From Pleomorphomonas oryzae DSM 16300 (GTDB lineage Bacteria > Pseudomonadota > Alphaproteobacteria > Rhizobiales > Pleomorphomonadaceae): 64,000 bases of DNA. The notes below the pieces were generated by a model. It made no database searches and had not been told where the DNA came from. It saw nothing but the letters and a program-made list of their open reading frames with translations. The translations under genes and the position numbers were made by a program. How positions within the stretch are numbered: position 1 is the stretch's first letter; every line of letters begins with the position of its first letter. This document shows, piece by piece, positions 53,691 to 63,303 of the stretch. The stretch spans positions 62,001-126,000 of the forward strand of contig NZ_AUHB01000014.1 of NCBI RefSeq assembly GCF_000422965.1, written 5' to 3'.

Positions 53691-54953
53691 CTATTTGTTG
53701 GTGAGGCCGAGCGCTGCCTTCACCGCTGGCTCAAGTGTCAACGCCTGGCTGTCGCCGACCACCGAGAAACCCTGCTTGGGCTGGGTCAGGCCGGCGGTGA
53801 ACACGGCCCAGGCAAAGCCCTGCCTTTCGGCGGCGGCGCGCGTCGTCTCGATGAGCGCGATCCGCGACGCCGGGTCGGCGGCATCCTGGAAGATGCCGAA
53901 CTCGCCGAGCAGGATGCGGCTCGCCGGGATATTGTTCCGAGCCGCCCAATCGGCCACCCGCTGGAAGTCGGCGGCAATGGTGATCGGTCCCGCATCGGTG
54001 GTGCGGTAATCGTCGAGCGCCTGGCCGACCGCCGCGTCGAGTTTTTTGCGTTTTTTGGGATCGAGCCCGCCATTGGTGATGCGTTGATGCGCGTCGCGTG
54101 ACAGCCGCTTGGCGGCCGCGTCGTCCAGGCGGTCGGCCGGGTAGGGCAGATGGGTGAGATAGCGCCCGACGTCGTCCGTCCACGGCCGGCCGGCATGGCT
54201 GACGGCCATCGGCTCGTAGTAGTGGAAGGTCCAGACGATATTGGGGTCGCTTGCGAAGGGCGCCGGGTCGAGGCGTTCGAGGCCATCGATGTTGCCGGAG
54301 CGGCCACCGGTCAGCACCAGCGTCAGCGTCGGCGCGGCGGCCCGGACGGCGGTTCTGAGCGCCGCCAGCTGATCGGGCCAGTGGTCGGTCAGGCGGAGAT
54401 GCGAGCTCCAGTCCTGGTTGGGCTCGTTGATCGGTTCGAGGAGGGTCAGGTCCGGCGGCAGGCTTGCGAGGCGGGCGGCAACGCGCGTGACCAGACCGAG
54501 GTAGCGGTCCCACAGGACGGGCTCGTGGTCATTGGTGCCGAGCACGTCTTCCAGACCCTCGGGGCGGTCTCCGTCGACCGGCAACAGATGCAAATCGACG
54601 ATCACCACAAAACCCTGCGCTTGAAGGCGCTCAGTGGCCGCCACGATGCGGTCGATCAGCGGCCCGGCGCCATCATCGCCCACCCAGAGCAGGGCGGCAG
54701 AATCGATGTCGAGACGGACGAAGTCGAACCCCTCGGCCTTGAGGCGGGCGAGCTGGCGGTCATCGACGCGGCCCATCCAGTCGGGGAAATTTTCCCGGTC
54801 GAAATCGGTGGCCAGAAAGGTGTCGCGTCCGGTCCAGGTCTGCCAGACCTCGAAATTGATGCCACGCTTGAGTTGAGGCGCCGCGACGGCGGCGCCTATA
54901 AGGGCGGCAAGGCAAAGCATCGCCAGGGGCAGGACGCGGCGGGCACGGGACAT
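53691..54953 (-). CDS. Exported glycoside hydrolase family 5 (cellulase-type) protein
   Basis: 420 residues. A signal peptide (1-25, ending GAAVAA) is followed by a GH5-type barrel. The acid/base Glu is E177 in EPINEPNQ and the nucleophile is E351 in LLGEFGIF; VDLHLLP and TFHYYEP are further active-site strands. It should act on a beta-glucan or beta-mannan outside the cytoplasm; such enzymes in Rhizobiales are often linked to polysaccharide synthesis, but no such cluster is in view. Its TAG stop lies directly next to the MFS stop. Confidence 0.88.
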   Translation of the reverse strand: MSRARRVLPLAMLCLAALIGAAVAAPQLKRGINFEVWQTWTGRDTFLATDFDRENFPDWMGRVDDRQLARLKAEGFDFVRLDIDSAALLWVGDDGAGPLIDRIVAATERLQAQGFVVIVDLHLLPVDGDRPEGLEDVLGTNDHEPVLWDRYLGLVTRVAARLASLPPDLTLLEPINEPNQDWSSHLRLTDHWPDQLAALRTAVRAAAPTLTLVLTGGRSGNIDGLERLDPAPFASDPNIVWTFHYYEPMAVSHAGRPWTDDVGRYLTHLPYPADRLDDAAAKRLSRDAHQRITNGGLDPKKRKKLDAAVGQALDDYRTTDAGPITIAADFQRVADWAARNNIPASRILLGEFGIFQDAADPASRIALIETTRAAAERQGFAWAVFTAGLTQPKQGFSVVGDSQALTLEPAVKAALGLTNK

Positions 54954-55142
54954 GGGTCATCTCCTGCCGACCGACAGACAGCGGGCCGGCGAGCGATCAT
55001 GCCGGGGCCGAGGCACGCACGCAACGGATCGGTGCGGAAGTTGACGGTCTTTCGTCCGGCGCGCCAACGTGAGAGAAGGCGGCCAGATTATTTCAAATCC
55101 GGTGCGGACGTCCGTCTGCCCGGCAAGACCGGTAGGCTCATC

Positions 55143-55751
55143 ATGTTCCTCACCCTGGTCGACTTCGTCGGCTGTTTCGCCTTCGCCTTGAGTGGTGGTA
55201 CCCGCGCCGTGGAGCGGCGGCTCGATCCGTTCGGCATCGTCTTCCTGGCCTTTGTCGCCGCCACCTTCGGCGGCATCATGCGCGACGTGGTGATTGGGGC
55301 GGTGCCGCCGGTGGCCTTTGTCACCTGGCATTACTTCGCCATCTCCTGCGCCGCCGGCTTCTGCTGCATCTTCGCCCATCACCTGATCGCCCGCCTGGCG
55401 ACGCCGGTGGCGGTGTTCGATGCGCTGGGGCTAGGGCTCTATGTGGTGGTGGGCACGCGCAAGGCGGTGGATGCCGGCCTGTCGCCGCTGATGGCGGCGC
55501 TGGTCGGCATGATCACCGCCATCGGCGGCGGCATCGGTCGCGACATTCTGGCCGCGCAGACGCCGATGGTGCTGCACAAGGAGATCTACGCGCTGGCGGC
55601 GCTGATCGGCGCGCTGATGGTGTCGGTCGGCGATTACTACCACCTGCCGTCCGTGCCCGTGGCCGTTGCCGGCGGCGGGGTTTCCATCCTGCTCCGTCTC
55701 GCCGCCATGCGCTGGGACTGGAACCTGCCGCCACCGACCAGCCGCGTATAG
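55143..55751 (+). CDS. TRIC-type cation channel family protein (YadS/YicG-like)
   Basis: 202 residues with seven membrane helices in two UPF0126 repeats: GGTRAVERRLDPFGIVFLAF in the first and GTRKAVDAGLSPLMAALVGM in the second, each followed by the GG(I/G)..RD motif. Prokaryotic TRIC proteins are trimeric potassium-permeable channels in structural work; the biological role is unclear. ATG 55143 starts the first helix. The gene is divergent from GH5. Confidence 0.9.
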   Translation: MFLTLVDFVGCFAFALSGGTRAVERRLDPFGIVFLAFVAATFGGIMRDVVIGAVPPVAFVTWHYFAISCAAGFCCIFAHHLIARLATPVAVFDALGLGLYVVVGTRKAVDAGLSPLMAALVGMITAIGGGIGRDILAAQTPMVLHKEIYALAALIGALMVSVGDYYHLPSVPVAVAGGGVSILLRLAAMRWDWNLPPPTSRV

Positions 55752-55761
55752 CTTTTTGCTT

Positions 55762-55812
55762 CACGCAACTCCGGACGCAAAACCGCGATGCACTTTTGCT
55801 GGAGTTGCTTTA
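55762..55812. repeat. Dispersed palindromic repeat, copy 2
   Basis: Same layout as the copy at 28159: outer arms GCAACTCC (55766) and GGAGTTGC (55802), inner GCAAAA/TTTTGC. One outer pair is changed from T-A to C-G on both arms, so pairing is kept. Confidence 0.8.
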
Positions 55813-55841
55813 GGCGGCCGGCGGTTGGCAGCGACCTTGCC

Positions 55842-57866
55842 TCAGCCGGCGCGTATGCTGGAAAGGAACGTGCCGAGTTCGCGTCGCAGCGTGTCGGACT
55901 GCTTGGCCAGATCGTTGGCGGCCGACAGCACTTCCGTGGCGGCGCCAGAGGACTCGGTGGCCGCCTGAGTAATGCCCACCACGTTCTGCGACACCTGATG
56001 GGTGCCGATCGACGCCTGGCTGACGTTGCGGGCGATCTCGCCCGTCGCCGCGCCCTGCTGGTCGACGGCGGTGGCGATCGACGTGGCGATGCGGTTCAAA
56101 TGCTCGATCACGCCGGTGATGGTGACGATCGCCTCGGCCGACGACTGGGTCGATGCCTGGATCTCGCCGATCTGAGTGGAGATCTGCGAGGTGGCCCGCG
56201 AGGTCTGGTCGGCGAGCTGCTTCACCTCGGCGGCGACCACGGCGAAGCCCTTGCCGGCCTCGCCGGCCCGCGCCGCCTCGATGGTGGCGTTGAGGGCGAG
56301 AAGGTTGGTCTGCGAGGCGATGCTGTCGATGAGGTTGACCACCTCGCCGATTCGGTTGGCGCTTTCGGCCAGCTCGCGCACCCGGGCCGCCGTCGATTGG
56401 GCGTCCTTGCTGGCCTTGGAAGCCACCGCGGTGCTCTCGTCGGCTTGGCGCTTGATCTCGGCGATCGACGTGGCGAGTTCTTCGGCCGCCGCCGCCACGG
56501 TTTCGACGTTGGTGGATGCCTCTTCGGCAGCGCTCGCCACGGTGACCGACTGGTTGGAAACTTCCTCGGTGGCTGCCGACATCGACTGCGCCGCTGCCTG
56601 CAGCTGCGTCGAGGCGCCAACCACGGTCTCGACCACACTGCCGACCGCCGTCTCGAAGGCGTCGGCCATTTCCTTCATCTCGGCCCGCCGGCGTGTCTCG
56701 GCCTCGGCCTTGGCGCGCTCCTGATCGGCGCGCATGCGCAGGTTCTCTTCCAGGCCCTGTTTGAACACGTTGAGCGTTGCCGCCATCGTGCCGACTTCGT
56801 CGCCTCGCCCCAGGCCGGGAACGGCGACGGCAAGGTCACCCTCGGAAATCCGCTGCATGGCGCCGGTGATCGCAATGATGGGACGCGACAGGCTGCGACC
56901 GATCAGAATGGCCAGCACCAGACCGAGCAGCAGGCCGCCGATGGCGAAGGTCCAAAGCGTGGTGGTCGTCGATGCCTGGGTTGCTCCGGTCTCGGCCTTC
57001 AGTCTGGTCTGGTCTTCGTTGACCGCTGTCTGGAATCCGGTGAATTCCTCGGTGACCTTGGTGACGACGGTGCGCATCTTGACCGCCTGATCCTCGATGG
57101 ACCGGGTGAGCGACAGAACCTTGCCGAAGGTATCGATGTATTGCTTGGCATGGTCGCGGATGGCGTTGAAGCGGCTTTCGAAGGCCGGAGGAGCGAAGGT
57201 CAGTGCTTCCTTGAAGGCAGCGTCGGCATCTTGGAAGGCTTTGGCCGCGTTCTTGTCGGCGTCTGCTTCGGTTCCCGACATTGCGTTGGCGGCGAAGATG
57301 CGGCCGGTCAGAATGAAGCGCAGGGATTTCTCGGCGCCCGCCGCCACGGCCGTTCCTTGCCCTGCCTCGTTGATGATCGCTTCGAGATCGGTGCGCAGCG
57401 AGGCGCCGAGCGGATTGAGTTCGGTATCCGTGAGGCGCTTGGCCTCGCCGCGCGTCTTGATGAGATCGGCGAGCATGCTGTCGTAGGTTTCGAAATCGGA
57501 CTGCATGGCCTGGAGATGACCAAGCTGTTCGGCGTCGGTGGTTGCCTTGAGGCTGTCCTCGAAAGCGGCCCGCATGGCCGAAGCCCGCTGGGTCACGGCG
57601 GCCTCCGTGTCGGGGAGGGTCGTGTAGATGACCTCGCGGGCGGCTCGCCGGTATTCCAGGAAGCTCGCCTGCACGGTGCCGGCCTTGTCGATGACGTCGA
57701 TCTGGGAGGCCAGCGTTCCGATCGCCCCGCCGACGCTGGAGAGGCCTCGGAGCGACATGCCGGCCGAGAAGGTCAGGATCAGCAGGATGGCGGCAAAGCC
57801 CAGGCTGATGCGCATCGAAATGCTCACGGACCATCTGGATCCGGAGGTCTGAGACCGCGCTTGCAT
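55842..57866 (-). CDS. Methyl-accepting chemotaxis protein with helical-bundle sensor domain
   Basis: 674 residues. Helix one is residues 18-42. A periplasmic all-helical region of about 265 residues (HBM-like double four-helix bundle) precedes helix two (about 305-328), then HAMP and the signalling domain with tip [23 protein letters not shown] written as two parts: [16 protein letters not shown] and [23 protein letters not shown] receptors in other bacteria sense organic acids; the ligand here is unknown. GGGGAA lies six bases before ATG 57866. No che genes are adjacent. Confidence 0.92.
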   Translation of the reverse strand: MQARSQTSGSRWSVSISMRISLGFAAILLILTFSAGMSLRGLSSVGGAIGTLASQIDVIDKAGTVQASFLEYRRAAREVIYTTLPDTEAAVTQRASAMRAAFEDSLKATTDAEQLGHLQAMQSDFETYDSMLADLIKTRGEAKRLTDTELNPLGASLRTDLEAIINEAGQGTAVAAGAEKSLRFILTGRIFAANAMSGTEADADKNAAKAFQDADAAFKEALTFAPPAFESRFNAIRDHAKQYIDTFGKVLSLTRSIEDQAVKMRTVVTKVTEEFTGFQTAVNEDQTRLKAETGATQASTTTTLWTFAIGGLLLGLVLAILIGRSLSRPIIAITGAMQRISEGDLAVAVPGLGRGDEVGTMAATLNVFKQGLEENLRMRADQERAKAEAETRRRAEMKEMADAFETAVGSVVETVVGASTQLQAAAQSMSAATEEVSNQSVTVASAAEEASTNVETVAAAAEELATSIAEIKRQADESTAVASKASKDAQSTAARVRELAESANRIGEVVNLIDSIASQTNLLALNATIEAARAGEAGKGFAVVAAEVKQLADQTSRATSQISTQIGEIQASTQSSAEAIVTITGVIEHLNRIATSIATAVDQQGAATGEIARNVSQASIGTHQVSQNVVGITQAATESSGAATEVLSAANDLAKQSDTLRRELGTFLSSIRAG

Positions 57867-58460
57867 GTTTGTTCCCCTATCCCTACTAAATCGTCGCCAA
57901 CTTCAGGTAGAGCCGGCTTGATGCTGGCCTGCCTGAGCCGGGAGTACGCACAATTTCCCGTGAAGATGCTTAATTATCGATTAATTCCAAACATCATTGA
58001 TCATATTGTTATGTATTATAAATCCGGACTAGTCGGCACTACTTTCATATAGCTCAATTAAAGCGTGCGGTATCGAGTTCCTTACTTTAGTTTTGATAGG
58101 AATTTTCTCACGAAAATTGTTATGGAAAAAATTGTTCGCCAGAAATTTGCGCAGTTAAGTACTCCCGATTGTTCAGGCTAAGTCTGCGGCGACCTTCAAC
58201 CGCGCTCTCCCCTCGCGATAATTATTATAATTCTAGTTATTTTTATCGATGGAATGTCTCTTGGCGGACCGGTCTACAAAGGCGAGCTTGAGCCGGGCTG
58301 AACTGTTTTGCGGAAAGCAGCTTTCTTCGGGAGGGCTTGGGCGGCCGTCGACCGGCGCCACGGCCGGCACGAAGACAACTTCTGAGGGACGTGAGAGATC
58401 TGGCTCAAGCCGGGTGCGGCCTCAAGTGTCATCCGGATTTGAGGCTTGGCTTTCAGACAT
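57867..58460. other. AT-rich gene-free stretch between chemoreceptor and tRNA-Val
   Basis: 594 bases with no supported coding region. The chemoreceptor promoter should lie within the first 150 bases. The AT-rich part (57950-58250) carries several short inverted repeats but nothing that I can name. Confidence 0.5.
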
Positions 58461-58488
58461 AAAAAAAGGCGCCATGGCGCCATTTTTT
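58461..58488 (-). terminator. Terminator of tRNA-Val
   Basis: The perfect palindrome GGCGCCATGGCGCC (58468-58481) lies between an A run and a T run, so it works in both directions. Confidence 0.88.
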
Positions 58489-58505
58489 AGTCGTCCGGAA
58501 CCGGA

Positions 58506-58580
<75 letters not shown>

Positions 58581-58732
58581 GTTTCCGTTTTGGCGGGGCC
58601 ACCTCATCGGCGGCGTGGGCGGGGATATAGCGTCCTTTCCCGCCCCACGCAAGGGCCTTGCGACGCTTTTCCGAATTCCCCTTCAAATCCTTGATTCAGA
58701 AACCATTTCGGTGGGAAATCCGCACCCTGCCG

Positions 58733-59095
58733 TCAGGCGGCGGCCAGCATCTTCTCCACCTCGCGCACGAGATCTTTCAGATGGAAGGGCTTGGAGAGCA
58801 CCTTTGCATCCTTGGGCGCCTGGCTGTCGGGATTGAGCGCCACGGCAGCAAAGCCGGTGATGAACATGATCTTGAGATCGGGGTCGAGCTCGGTGGCCCG
58901 GCGGGCCAGCTCGATACCGTCCATCTCAGGCATGACGATATCGGTCAGAAGCAGCGTGAAGGGCTCTTCGCGCAGCCGCTCGTAGGCGCTGCGGCCATTA
59001 TCGTAGGAAACGACATCATAGCCGGCGTTGGCGAGCGCTTTGGCCAGGAAACGGCGCATGTCATTGTCGTCTTCGGCCAGGAGAATACGGTTCAT
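58733..59095 (-). CDS. cpdR: CpdR, single-domain response regulator of ClpXP proteolysis
   Basis: 120 residues, a receiver domain only. Acidic pocket AEDDND (8-13), phospho-acceptor Asp in LLLTDIVMPEMDG, and the long FITGFAAVALNPDSQAPKD loop with KVLSKPFHLKDLV identify CpdR. In Caulobacter, unphosphorylated CpdR primes the ClpXP protease for degradation of cell-cycle substrates, and CckA-ChpT phosphorylation turns it off. It is divergent from an amidohydrolase gene. A CtrA-like half-matched site lies about 80 bases before the ATG. Confidence 0.95.
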   Translation of the reverse strand: MNRILLAEDDNDMRRFLAKALANAGYDVVSYDNGRSAYERLREEPFTLLLTDIVMPEMDGIELARRATELDPDLKIMFITGFAAVALNPDSQAPKDAKVLSKPFHLKDLVREVEKMLAAA

Positions 59096-59473
59096 TTGCA
59101 GTTCCGGTCAAATGAGAGGCGGCATCGGTCCGCACGATAATTCAACTATCTCACAAGTGCACCGATAGGGTAAACTTGTGGTTAGCGGCTCGCGTTTCGG
59201 GCGATTTCCCCCTGTGTAGAACTTTTCAGAAGGGCGTTCAAACCCCGTAGTGGAGCGAATTTGACTTTTGGATTCCATCGGCGAGCGTCGGGCCGACGCC
59301 GGCCGGTTTTCTCTCCGCCGGCGGGCTCGGTCGCGACGGGCGGCGGCGCCCATCAGCCACCTTATTAATGGACAGGTTAATCAAAACAGGGCAAATTCCA
59401 GAATCAGGAGTGCAAAAGCCCTGTTTTCCGGCCTTCAGAGGGCCGCGAGAGAGGCTCTACGGACTGGAGAGGG
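59096..59473. other. Divergent promoter region of cpdR and the amidohydrolase gene
   Basis: No gene is supported. TAAA-CTTGTGG-TTAG at 59171-59185 matches the CtrA motif TTAA-N7-TTAA at six of eight positions. Confidence 0.35.
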
Positions 59474-60370
59474 ATGCGCGTCGTCACCGATTTCCGCTCG
59501 GAACCGCCCTTCGAGATCCTGTCTCCCGCGGAGCAGACTCATCCTTTCGTCTTCAACTCGCCGCATTCCGGCACCGCCTATCCGGAAGATTTCCTGGCCG
59601 CGAGCCGGCTGGACAGCCGCCGCATCCGCCTGTCGGAAGATGCGCATGTGGACAAGCTGTTCATGCATGTCGTCACCGCCGGCGCACCGCTCCTCAGGGC
59701 GCACTTCCCGCGTGCCTATCTCGACGTCAACCGCGAGCCCTACGAACTCGACCCGCGCATGTTCGACGGGCGGCTGCCGGCCTTCGCCAACGTCCGCTCC
59801 ATCCGGGTGGCTGGCGGGCTCGGTACAGTGCCTCGGGTGATTTCCGAAAGTGAGGAGATCTATGCGGGGACGATGCCGATCGAAGCGGCGCTTGATCGGA
59901 TCGAGACACTCTACAAGCCCTATCACGCCGCGCTCACCCGCCTTCTGGCACAGACCCATGTGCGTTTCGGTCGCGCCGTGCTGATCGACTGCCACTCGAT
60001 GCCGTCGCTGGTGAAGGGGCAGGATGCCAAGGCGAAGTCCGACTTCGTGCTCGGCGACCGTCATGGCACCTCGGCATCGCGGGCGCTGATCGACCACGCC
60101 GCCAGCGCGCTTTCAGGCTTCGGCTACAAGGTGGCGATCAACCGGCCCTATGCCGGCGGCTTCATCACCGAACACTATGGTCGGCCGGCCAAGGGGCTGC
60201 ACGCCCTGCAGATCGAGATCAACCGATCGCTCTATATGGATGAACGGACGCTGGAGCCGCATTCCGGCTTCGTCCGCCTCACCGCCGAGCTGGCCGACTT
60301 CATCGACGGGCTGATGCGGCTGCCGCTCGAAGTGGTCTGCCCGTCTCCCGGCCGCTTCGCGGCCGAGTGA
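59474..60370 (+). CDS. N-formylglutamate amidohydrolase family protein (copy 2)
   Basis: 298 residues. FNSPHSGTAYP, YLDVNREPYELDPRMFDG, VLIDCHSMPS, and ALQIEINRSLYMDE carry the conserved metal-site and catalytic residues of the FGase family. It is more typical of the family than the copy at 47736. GGAG lies four bases before ATG 59474. Neighbourhood with cpdR, rather than with hut genes, argues against a simple role in histidine breakdown. Confidence 0.87.
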   Translation: MRVVTDFRSEPPFEILSPAEQTHPFVFNSPHSGTAYPEDFLAASRLDSRRIRLSEDAHVDKLFMHVVTAGAPLLRAHFPRAYLDVNREPYELDPRMFDGRLPAFANVRSIRVAGGLGTVPRVISESEEIYAGTMPIEAALDRIETLYKPYHAALTRLLAQTHVRFGRAVLIDCHSMPSLVKGQDAKAKSDFVLGDRHGTSASRALIDHAASALSGFGYKVAINRPYAGGFITEHYGRPAKGLHALQIEINRSLYMDERTLEPHSGFVRLTAELADFIDGLMRLPLEVVCPSPGRFAAE

Positions 60371-60439
60371 CATCCGCCGTTCATTGAAACGTTTCGGATG
60401 GGACGCCTCTGGCGCCGCCCTGCCTGACGCGATAGGCTG

Positions 60440-60532
60440 AAAAGAAAAGGGGCCGTCGCAAAAGCGGCGGCCCAAGTCTTAGGGAGGAAACGCCCAAGGA
60501 GGGCGGGCAGCGCAGAAGCCTGCGCCACACCC
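60440..60532 (-). ncRNA. Candidate trans-acting small RNA with anti-Shine-Dalgarno motifs
   Basis: Read on the minus strand, about 93 bases fold into three hairpins: GCGCAG/CTGCGC, CGCCC-TCCTT-GGGCG, and a final GGGCCGCCGC/GCGACGGCCC stem followed by TTTTCTTTT. The second loop shows TCCTT and the single-stranded part that follows shows CCTCC, both complementary to ribosome-binding sites. Layout and motifs recall the alpha-r14 type sRNAs of Rhizobiales. A promoter lies just upstream. This is the main content of the 386-bp gap before hisN. Confidence 0.45.
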
Positions 60533-60536
60533 CACT

Positions 60537-60565
60537 AAAATGCCTACTTTCGTCTAATTGGTCAA
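60537..60565 (-). promoter_or_regulatory. Promoter of the candidate sRNA
   Basis: TTGACC (60565-60560) and CATTTT (60542-60537) are 17 bases apart on the minus strand. The -35 is good, the -10 weak. Confidence 0.4.
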
Positions 60566-60756
60566 CCCCTCCGGGTAGAAGGTTGCGCATTGACTCGCGT
60601 TTGAGTGGGGGATAACGCCGCCAGCAATCGAGGCGCTCAGAGAGCGAAAATTTGTATTTCTTTGAATCCAAAAATAAAAACAACGGCCTGAAGCCCTAGC
60701 CAAGACAGGGTAGCAACGTTGCGCTTCGCCCTTTTGTTATGTGGGACATATCAGTC

Positions 60757-61536
60757 ATGCAGATCACACCCATCTCCAAAGCCTTCTTCGACCGGCTGGC
60801 GGACGCGGCTTCGGCGGCGATCATGCCGCATTTCCGCACCGAGCTTGCCGTCGAGAATAAGCTCAAGGGGGCGTTCGACCCGGTGACGGTTGCCGACAAG
60901 GCCGGCGAATTGGCGATGCGCGAGCTGATCGGCGCCGTTTATCCCGACCACGGCATCCTCGGCGAGGAATTCGGCAACACCGGGCTCGATAGCGAGCAGG
61001 TCTGGGTGCTCGATCCGGTCGACGGTACACGTTCGTTCATCGCCGGCATCCCGCTCTGGGGCACGCTGATCGGTCTCCGGGCCGGCGGCCGGGCGGTGCA
61101 GGGCATGATGGCACAGCCGTTTACCGGCGAGCGCTTCTATGGCGACGGCAAAACAGCGCTCTACAGCGGGCCGGGCGGCGAGCGGGCGCTCCGGACGCGG
61201 GCCTGCGGCGACATTTCGGAAGCGACGCTGTTCACCACCTCGCTCAAGCCGTTCTCGGACGCCGATCGGCAGGCCTATCTTTCGGTCGAGCGGCAGGCAA
61301 AGCTCGTCCGTTACAGCGCCGATTGCTACGCCTATTGCATGGTGGCGGCCGGGCAGGTCGATGTGGTCATCGAGGCAGGCCTGCAACCCTATGACATCAC
61401 GGCGCTGATCCCGGTGATCGAGGGCGCCGGCGGCGTCGTTACCTCCTGGACCGGCGGCAGCGCCGTCGATGGTGGCAGCGTGGTGGCGAGCGGGGATGCC
61501 CGCCTGCACGAGCAAGTGCTGAAGTTGCTGAGCTGA
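60757..61536 (+). CDS. hisN: Histidinol-phosphatase of the inositol monophosphatase family
   Basis: 259 residues. Metal-site motifs GEEFG, VLDPVDGTRSF and QPYDI are present; the last replaces the W-D of inositol monophosphatases and is typical of the HisN branch. It removes phosphate from histidinol phosphate in histidine synthesis. The start is uncertain: ATG 60757 begins the conserved part, while ATG 60739 is in frame six codons earlier; neither has a clear ribosome-binding site. It stands alone, away from other his genes. Confidence 0.9.
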   Translation: MQITPISKAFFDRLADAASAAIMPHFRTELAVENKLKGAFDPVTVADKAGELAMRELIGAVYPDHGILGEEFGNTGLDSEQVWVLDPVDGTRSFIAGIPLWGTLIGLRAGGRAVQGMMAQPFTGERFYGDGKTALYSGPGGERALRTRACGDISEATLFTTSLKPFSDADRQAYLSVERQAKLVRYSADCYAYCMVAAGQVDVVIEAGLQPYDITALIPVIEGAGGVVTSWTGGSAVDGGSVVASGDARLHEQVLKLLS

Positions 61537-61539
61537 AGC

Positions 61540-62487
61540 CTATTCCGACGAGCCGGGAATGAAAGCGTCAAAGGCCGCCCAGAACTGGGCGGCGTAGACC
61601 TCGCGCTCCATCATGATTTCGTGGCGGGCGCCGTGGATCAGGACATAGGCCGGATTGCGCAAGCGGCGCGCCATCGTCTCGATGGCCATGCGGCTCACCA
61701 CCGTGTCGGCGCCGGAATTGACCAGCATCACCGGTCCCGCCACGTTGTCGGCGAGGTCGTGCGCCGACAGACGATCGAACATGCGGGTCGCCGCTGACAC
61801 CCAGCCGAGCGTCGGGGCGGCGAGCCGGTAGATCGGCCGGGCAGTGACGATCGCCTCGTTGATGCGATAGCGGTCGGGATCGGAGGTCAGCGGGTTGCGC
61901 TCTAAGGTTCTGGCCTTGGCGGCCCGTCGGCGCTGGCCTGGAATGTAGCGCTGGCCGGCGCCGCAGTGGACGGCAAAGCGCAGCAACAAACGACGGAAGC
62001 CCGGCATGGTTGTCTTCTGAGGCAGGCCGAGCATTGGCGCCGTCAGCACTAGGCGGTCGAAGGTCGGTGCAAGGAAGCGGCCGGCGGCGAGAAGGATGCC
62101 GCCGCCCATGGAATGGCCCAGGGCGAAATAGGGCGGAGGACAATCGGGTAGCACGACGCGGCGGCGAAAAGCCTCTATATCTCGCAGATAATGGCGGAAG
62201 CTGCGGACGTGGCCCTTGGCCGGATCGTCGGCGAGCCGGGTCGATCCGCCCTGGCCGCGCCATTCGAGAATCGCCACTGCAAAGCCGCGCTGCCGCAAGC
62301 GCTCGATCACATGGAAATACTTCTCGATGGTCTCCGTCCAGCCTGGAAACAGGCAGACGGTGCCCTTGGTGCCGCCCGGTAGGGCCGGCCAGCGGGCGGT
62401 GCGCAGACGAACGCCGTCGGAGGTGGAGATCACTTCCAGCCGGCAGCCGGCCGGGATCGGATTGTCGGCGAGATCGAGCAGATCCAT
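61540..62487 (-). CDS. Alpha/beta hydrolase, lysophospholipase/monoacylglycerol lipase type
   Basis: 315 residues. The nucleophile is S126 in GHSMGGG, the acid Asp lies in NSGADTVVS and the His in HGARHEIM. The LEWRGQGGS segment after strand two is typical of the PldB/MGL group. No signal peptide is seen. It likely frees fatty acids from monoacylglycerols or lysophospholipids. GGGGAG precedes ATG 62487. Its stop lies three bases from the hisN stop on the other strand. Confidence 0.88.
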   Translation of the reverse strand: MDLLDLADNPIPAGCRLEVISTSDGVRLRTARWPALPGGTKGTVCLFPGWTETIEKYFHVIERLRQRGFAVAILEWRGQGGSTRLADDPAKGHVRSFRHYLRDIEAFRRRVVLPDCPPPYFALGHSMGGGILLAAGRFLAPTFDRLVLTAPMLGLPQKTTMPGFRRLLLRFAVHCGAGQRYIPGQRRRAAKARTLERNPLTSDPDRYRINEAIVTARPIYRLAAPTLGWVSAATRMFDRLSAHDLADNVAGPVMLVNSGADTVVSRMAIETMARRLRNPAYVLIHGARHEIMMEREVYAAQFWAAFDAFIPGSSE

Positions 62488-62623
62488 GGGCGCTCCCCGG
62501 CGACCATACCGAGCCGCCGCGCGCCGTTTCTAGCACGGAGGCGGCAGCGTATGCCATCACCGTAGCAGCTGAAAACGCGTTGCTGCTTCCCTCTTGAAAT
62601 GCGTTTCGGCCGTACCAAATCAA

Positions 62624-62733
62624 GGAACGCGGACGCCCCGGACGGGGGTCTGCGGCGACCGGACGTTCCGCCTTGAAAGGGGAACAGAAAGCCGGCCGGC
62701 CAAATCACATCTGTCGCTCAATTGGAGGACATC
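62624..62733 (+). promoter_or_regulatory. ROSE-type RNA thermometer
   Basis: The leader of hsp20 folds into an outer stem GGAACG/CGTTCC with an inner CCCC-GGAC-GGGG hairpin, followed by the diagnostic last hairpin 62712-62731. There TGTC-G-CTC pairs with GAG-GACA, hiding the GGAGG ribosome-binding site, with one bulged G. The TCGCT in it matches the ROSE consensus T(T/C)GCT, whose bulged G is needed for heat sensing. Heat should melt it and allow translation. Confidence 0.85.
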
Positions 62734-63195
62734 ATGCGTAATTACGACCTTTCTCCGCTTTATCGCTCGACCATCGGCTTCGATCGCCTGTTCTCGCTGC
62801 TCGATCAGGTATCCAGCAGCGACGCGTCGGCCCAGTCCTATCCGCCCTATAATATTGAGCGCACCGGCGAGAATGCCTACCGCATCACCATCGCCGTCGC
62901 GGGCTTTTCCGAGGATGAGCTGACGATCGAGGCGCGCGAAGCCGTGCTGACGGTCAAGGGCGAGAAGAAGCCCGAAGCCGAGGACAACGGCCGTGAGATG
63001 CTCTATCGCGGCATCGCCGCCCGCGCCTTCGAGCGCCGCTTCCAGCTTGCCGATCATGTCGAGGTGAAGGGCGCCTCGCTTGAGCATGGCCTCCTGCACG
63101 TCGATCTGGTGCGCGACATTCCCGAGAGCAAGCGGGCACGCACCATTCCGATCGGCAAGGGCGAGGCCCCGCAGATCGAAGCGACCATCAACTAA
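62734..63195 (+). CDS. Small heat-shock protein Hsp20 (IbpA-like)
   Basis: 153 residues. An N-terminal arm (1-37) precedes the alpha-crystallin domain (about 38-130; YRITIAVAGFSEDELTIEA and the GLLHVDLVRDIPE strand), then a short tail with the ARTIPI dimer-linking motif. It holds unfolded proteins in large oligomers under heat stress. ATG 62734 is fixed by GGAGG five bases upstream, the same bases that the thermometer covers. Confidence 0.95.
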   Translation: MRNYDLSPLYRSTIGFDRLFSLLDQVSSSDASAQSYPPYNIERTGENAYRITIAVAGFSEDELTIEAREAVLTVKGEKKPEAEDNGREMLYRGIAARAFERRFQLADHVEVKGASLEHGLLHVDLVRDIPESKRARTIPIGKGEAPQIEATIN

Positions 63196-63247
63196 TCTGA
63201 TCGGCATGGCGAGCGGGGACCGCCCCGCTCGCCTGTTCGGACATGAT

Positions 63248-63275
63248 AAAGGGCGCCCCGCAAGGGACGCCCTTT
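63248..63275. terminator. Terminator between hsp20 and the threonine aldolase gene
   Basis: AAAGGGCG and CGCCCTTT pair, with CCC/GGG inside, followed by TT; it can act in both directions. Confidence 0.88.
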
Positions 63276-63303
63276 TTGCATGCGGACGTTTCCGGCTCTC
63301 GGC

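Noticed and set aside
55788..58052. 754-codon plus-strand open frame opposite the second chemoreceptor
   Set aside because: Composition typical of an antisense shadow; the minus strand encodes a complete MCP with HAMP and signalling domain.
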